Shown one piece after another: positions 15,682 through 16,458 of a stretch of DNA of 16,458 bases (the stretch's first letter is position 1; the number at the start of each line of letters is the position of its first letter). The notes beneath the pieces are model-generated. The model was not told where the DNA came from and ran no database searches. It saw only the letters and a list, made by a program, of their open reading frames with translations. The position numbers were made by a program, and so were the translations under genes. The DNA comes from Gammaproteobacteria bacterium (GTDB lineage Bacteria; Pseudomonadota; Gammaproteobacteria; GCA-001735895), in assembly GCA_003645435.1 (NCBI GenBank), contig QNFD01000014.1:1-16458 (forward strand). The letters are read 5' to 3'.

Positions 15682-16458
15682 TTAAACAACCGATCCCAAT
15701 TTGAATATCGGCAGATACATGGCGATGATCAAACCACCGACTAACACACCCAGTACAGCCATGATGATTGGTTCGAGGAGGGCAGTGAGGGAATCGACGG
15801 CATTGTCAACCTCGGTTTCATAAAAATCGGCTACCTTGGCAAGCATGCTATCCAGTGAACCGGACTCTTCACCGATGGAAACCATCTGAATCGCCATATT
15901 CGGAAATAATTCGGTGCTGCGCATCGAGGTTTGTAGCTGCGTACCCTGCGAGATTTCGTCCCTTATTTTCATGCTGGCATTGTAGTAAACAATATTACCA
16001 GTCGCACCCGCGACCGACTCCAGCGCCTCGACCAGGGGTACGCCGGCCGCGGACATTGTTTCCAGTGTGCGGGCAAACCTGGCGATAGCGGATTTAGTGG
16101 TTATATCACCGATTACCGGTGCCTTCAATGCGGTACGGTCGAAAAATTCCTGCATTTTAGGTGATGTCTTCTTAATTCGTAAAATTGTATAGACAGTGCC
16201 GCCAATCCCGCCCGCTATGATCCACCACCATGCCTGCATGAATTCCGATAGATCGATAACAAACTGGGTCAGGGCCGGTAAGTCGGCGCCAAAGGAATCA
16301 AACAATTCTTCAAATTTTGGTACCACGAACACCAGCAATATTACGGTTACGACAAATGCGACAACCAGTACCGCAATCGGATACATTAATGCCTTCTTTA
16401 CCTTGGCTTTCAATGCTTCAGTTTTTTCCTTATAGGTGGCGAGCTTGTCGAGCATGGT
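15682..16458 (-). CDS. pilC: Type IV pilus inner-membrane platform protein PilC (C-terminal part; start outside window)
   Basis: PilC is the polytopic platform that links the assembly ATPase to pilin polymerisation. The frame is open to the window edge; 258 codons are visible of an expected 400 or so. The ATG at 16455 is internal: the residues TMLDKLATYKEKTEALKAKVKKAL belong to the middle of the protein, at the end of the first T2SSF domain. Seen here are a membrane span (about 25-48), another near 75-93 and the second T2SSF domain with FARTLETMSAAGVPLVEALE. The conserved MVSIGEESGSLDSML follows, then a last span (about 228-250) ending LPIFKLGSVV. GspF is the near alternative; adjacency to pilD favours PilC. 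Confidence 0.93.
   Translation of the reverse strand, partial: TMLDKLATYKEKTEALKAKVKKALMYPIAVLVVAFVVTVILLVFVVPKFEELFDSFGADLPALTQFVIDLSEFMQAWWWIIAGGIGGTVYTILRIKKTSPKMQEFFDRTALKAPVIGDITTKSAIARFARTLETMSAAGVPLVEALESVAGATGNIVYYNASMKIRDEISQGTQLQTSMRSTELFPNMAIQMVSIGEESGSLDSMLAKVADFYETEVDNAVDSLTALLEPIIMAVLGVLVGGLIIAMYLPIFKLGSVV

Overview
The window reads as a chromosomal housekeeping segment of a gammaproteobacterium. The protein families, catalytic-residue numbering (Orn aligns with the E. coli protein at D12/E14/D112/H158/D163) and gene neighbourhoods (dnaX-ybaB-recR, rsgA next to orn, lpxC-M23-secA-argJ-mutT, zapD-coaE-pilD-pilC) are typical of that class. I cannot place it at genus level. There is no phage, integrase, transposase, CRISPR or defence gene here.

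Layout. Positions 1-96 (-) hold the 5' end of smpB, cut by the window edge. A small SRP RNA (ffs) lies at about 217-327. On the + strand follow dnaX, ybaB, recR and a HIT-family hydrolase (423-3638). Facing them on the - strand are an M48/Ste24-type membrane protease and rsgA (5854-3644). Divergent from these on the + strand is orn (5925-6470). A 564-bp gene-free spacer (6471-7034) carries a REPIN-like inverted repeat and the probable lpxC promoter and leader. Then on the + strand come lpxC, a LytM/M23 peptidase, secA, argJ and a mutT-type NUDIX gene (7035-13328). Convergent on the - strand are pilC (cut by the right edge), pilD, coaE and zapD (16458-13285).

How the genes work together. smpB, ffs and secA serve ribosome rescue and protein export. 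dnaX, ybaB, recR and mutT serve replication, recombinational repair and nucleotide-pool cleaning. rsgA and orn serve 30S maturation and RNA end-degradation. lpxC, the M23 peptidase and zapD concern the outer membrane, peptidoglycan and division. argJ and coaE make arginine and coenzyme A. pilC and pilD belong to type IV pilus or type II secretion assembly.

Most notable points. (1) dnaX is split at a run of ten A residues. The zero frame ends at once, giving a gamma-like 374-aa protein, while the tau C-terminus lies in the -1 frame, open without a stop. This fits programmed slippage with the opposite polarity to E. coli, or a single-base homopolymer error. (2) lpxC, usually just after ftsZ, here follows orn and a REPIN-like repeat. 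It has its own TATAAT promoter, a structured leader and a TTG start, suggesting a synteny break with new control of a dosage-sensitive enzyme. (3) A perfect 15-bp tandem duplication overlaps the tau stop codon. I found no clearly novel multi-gene system; the interest is in these local features.
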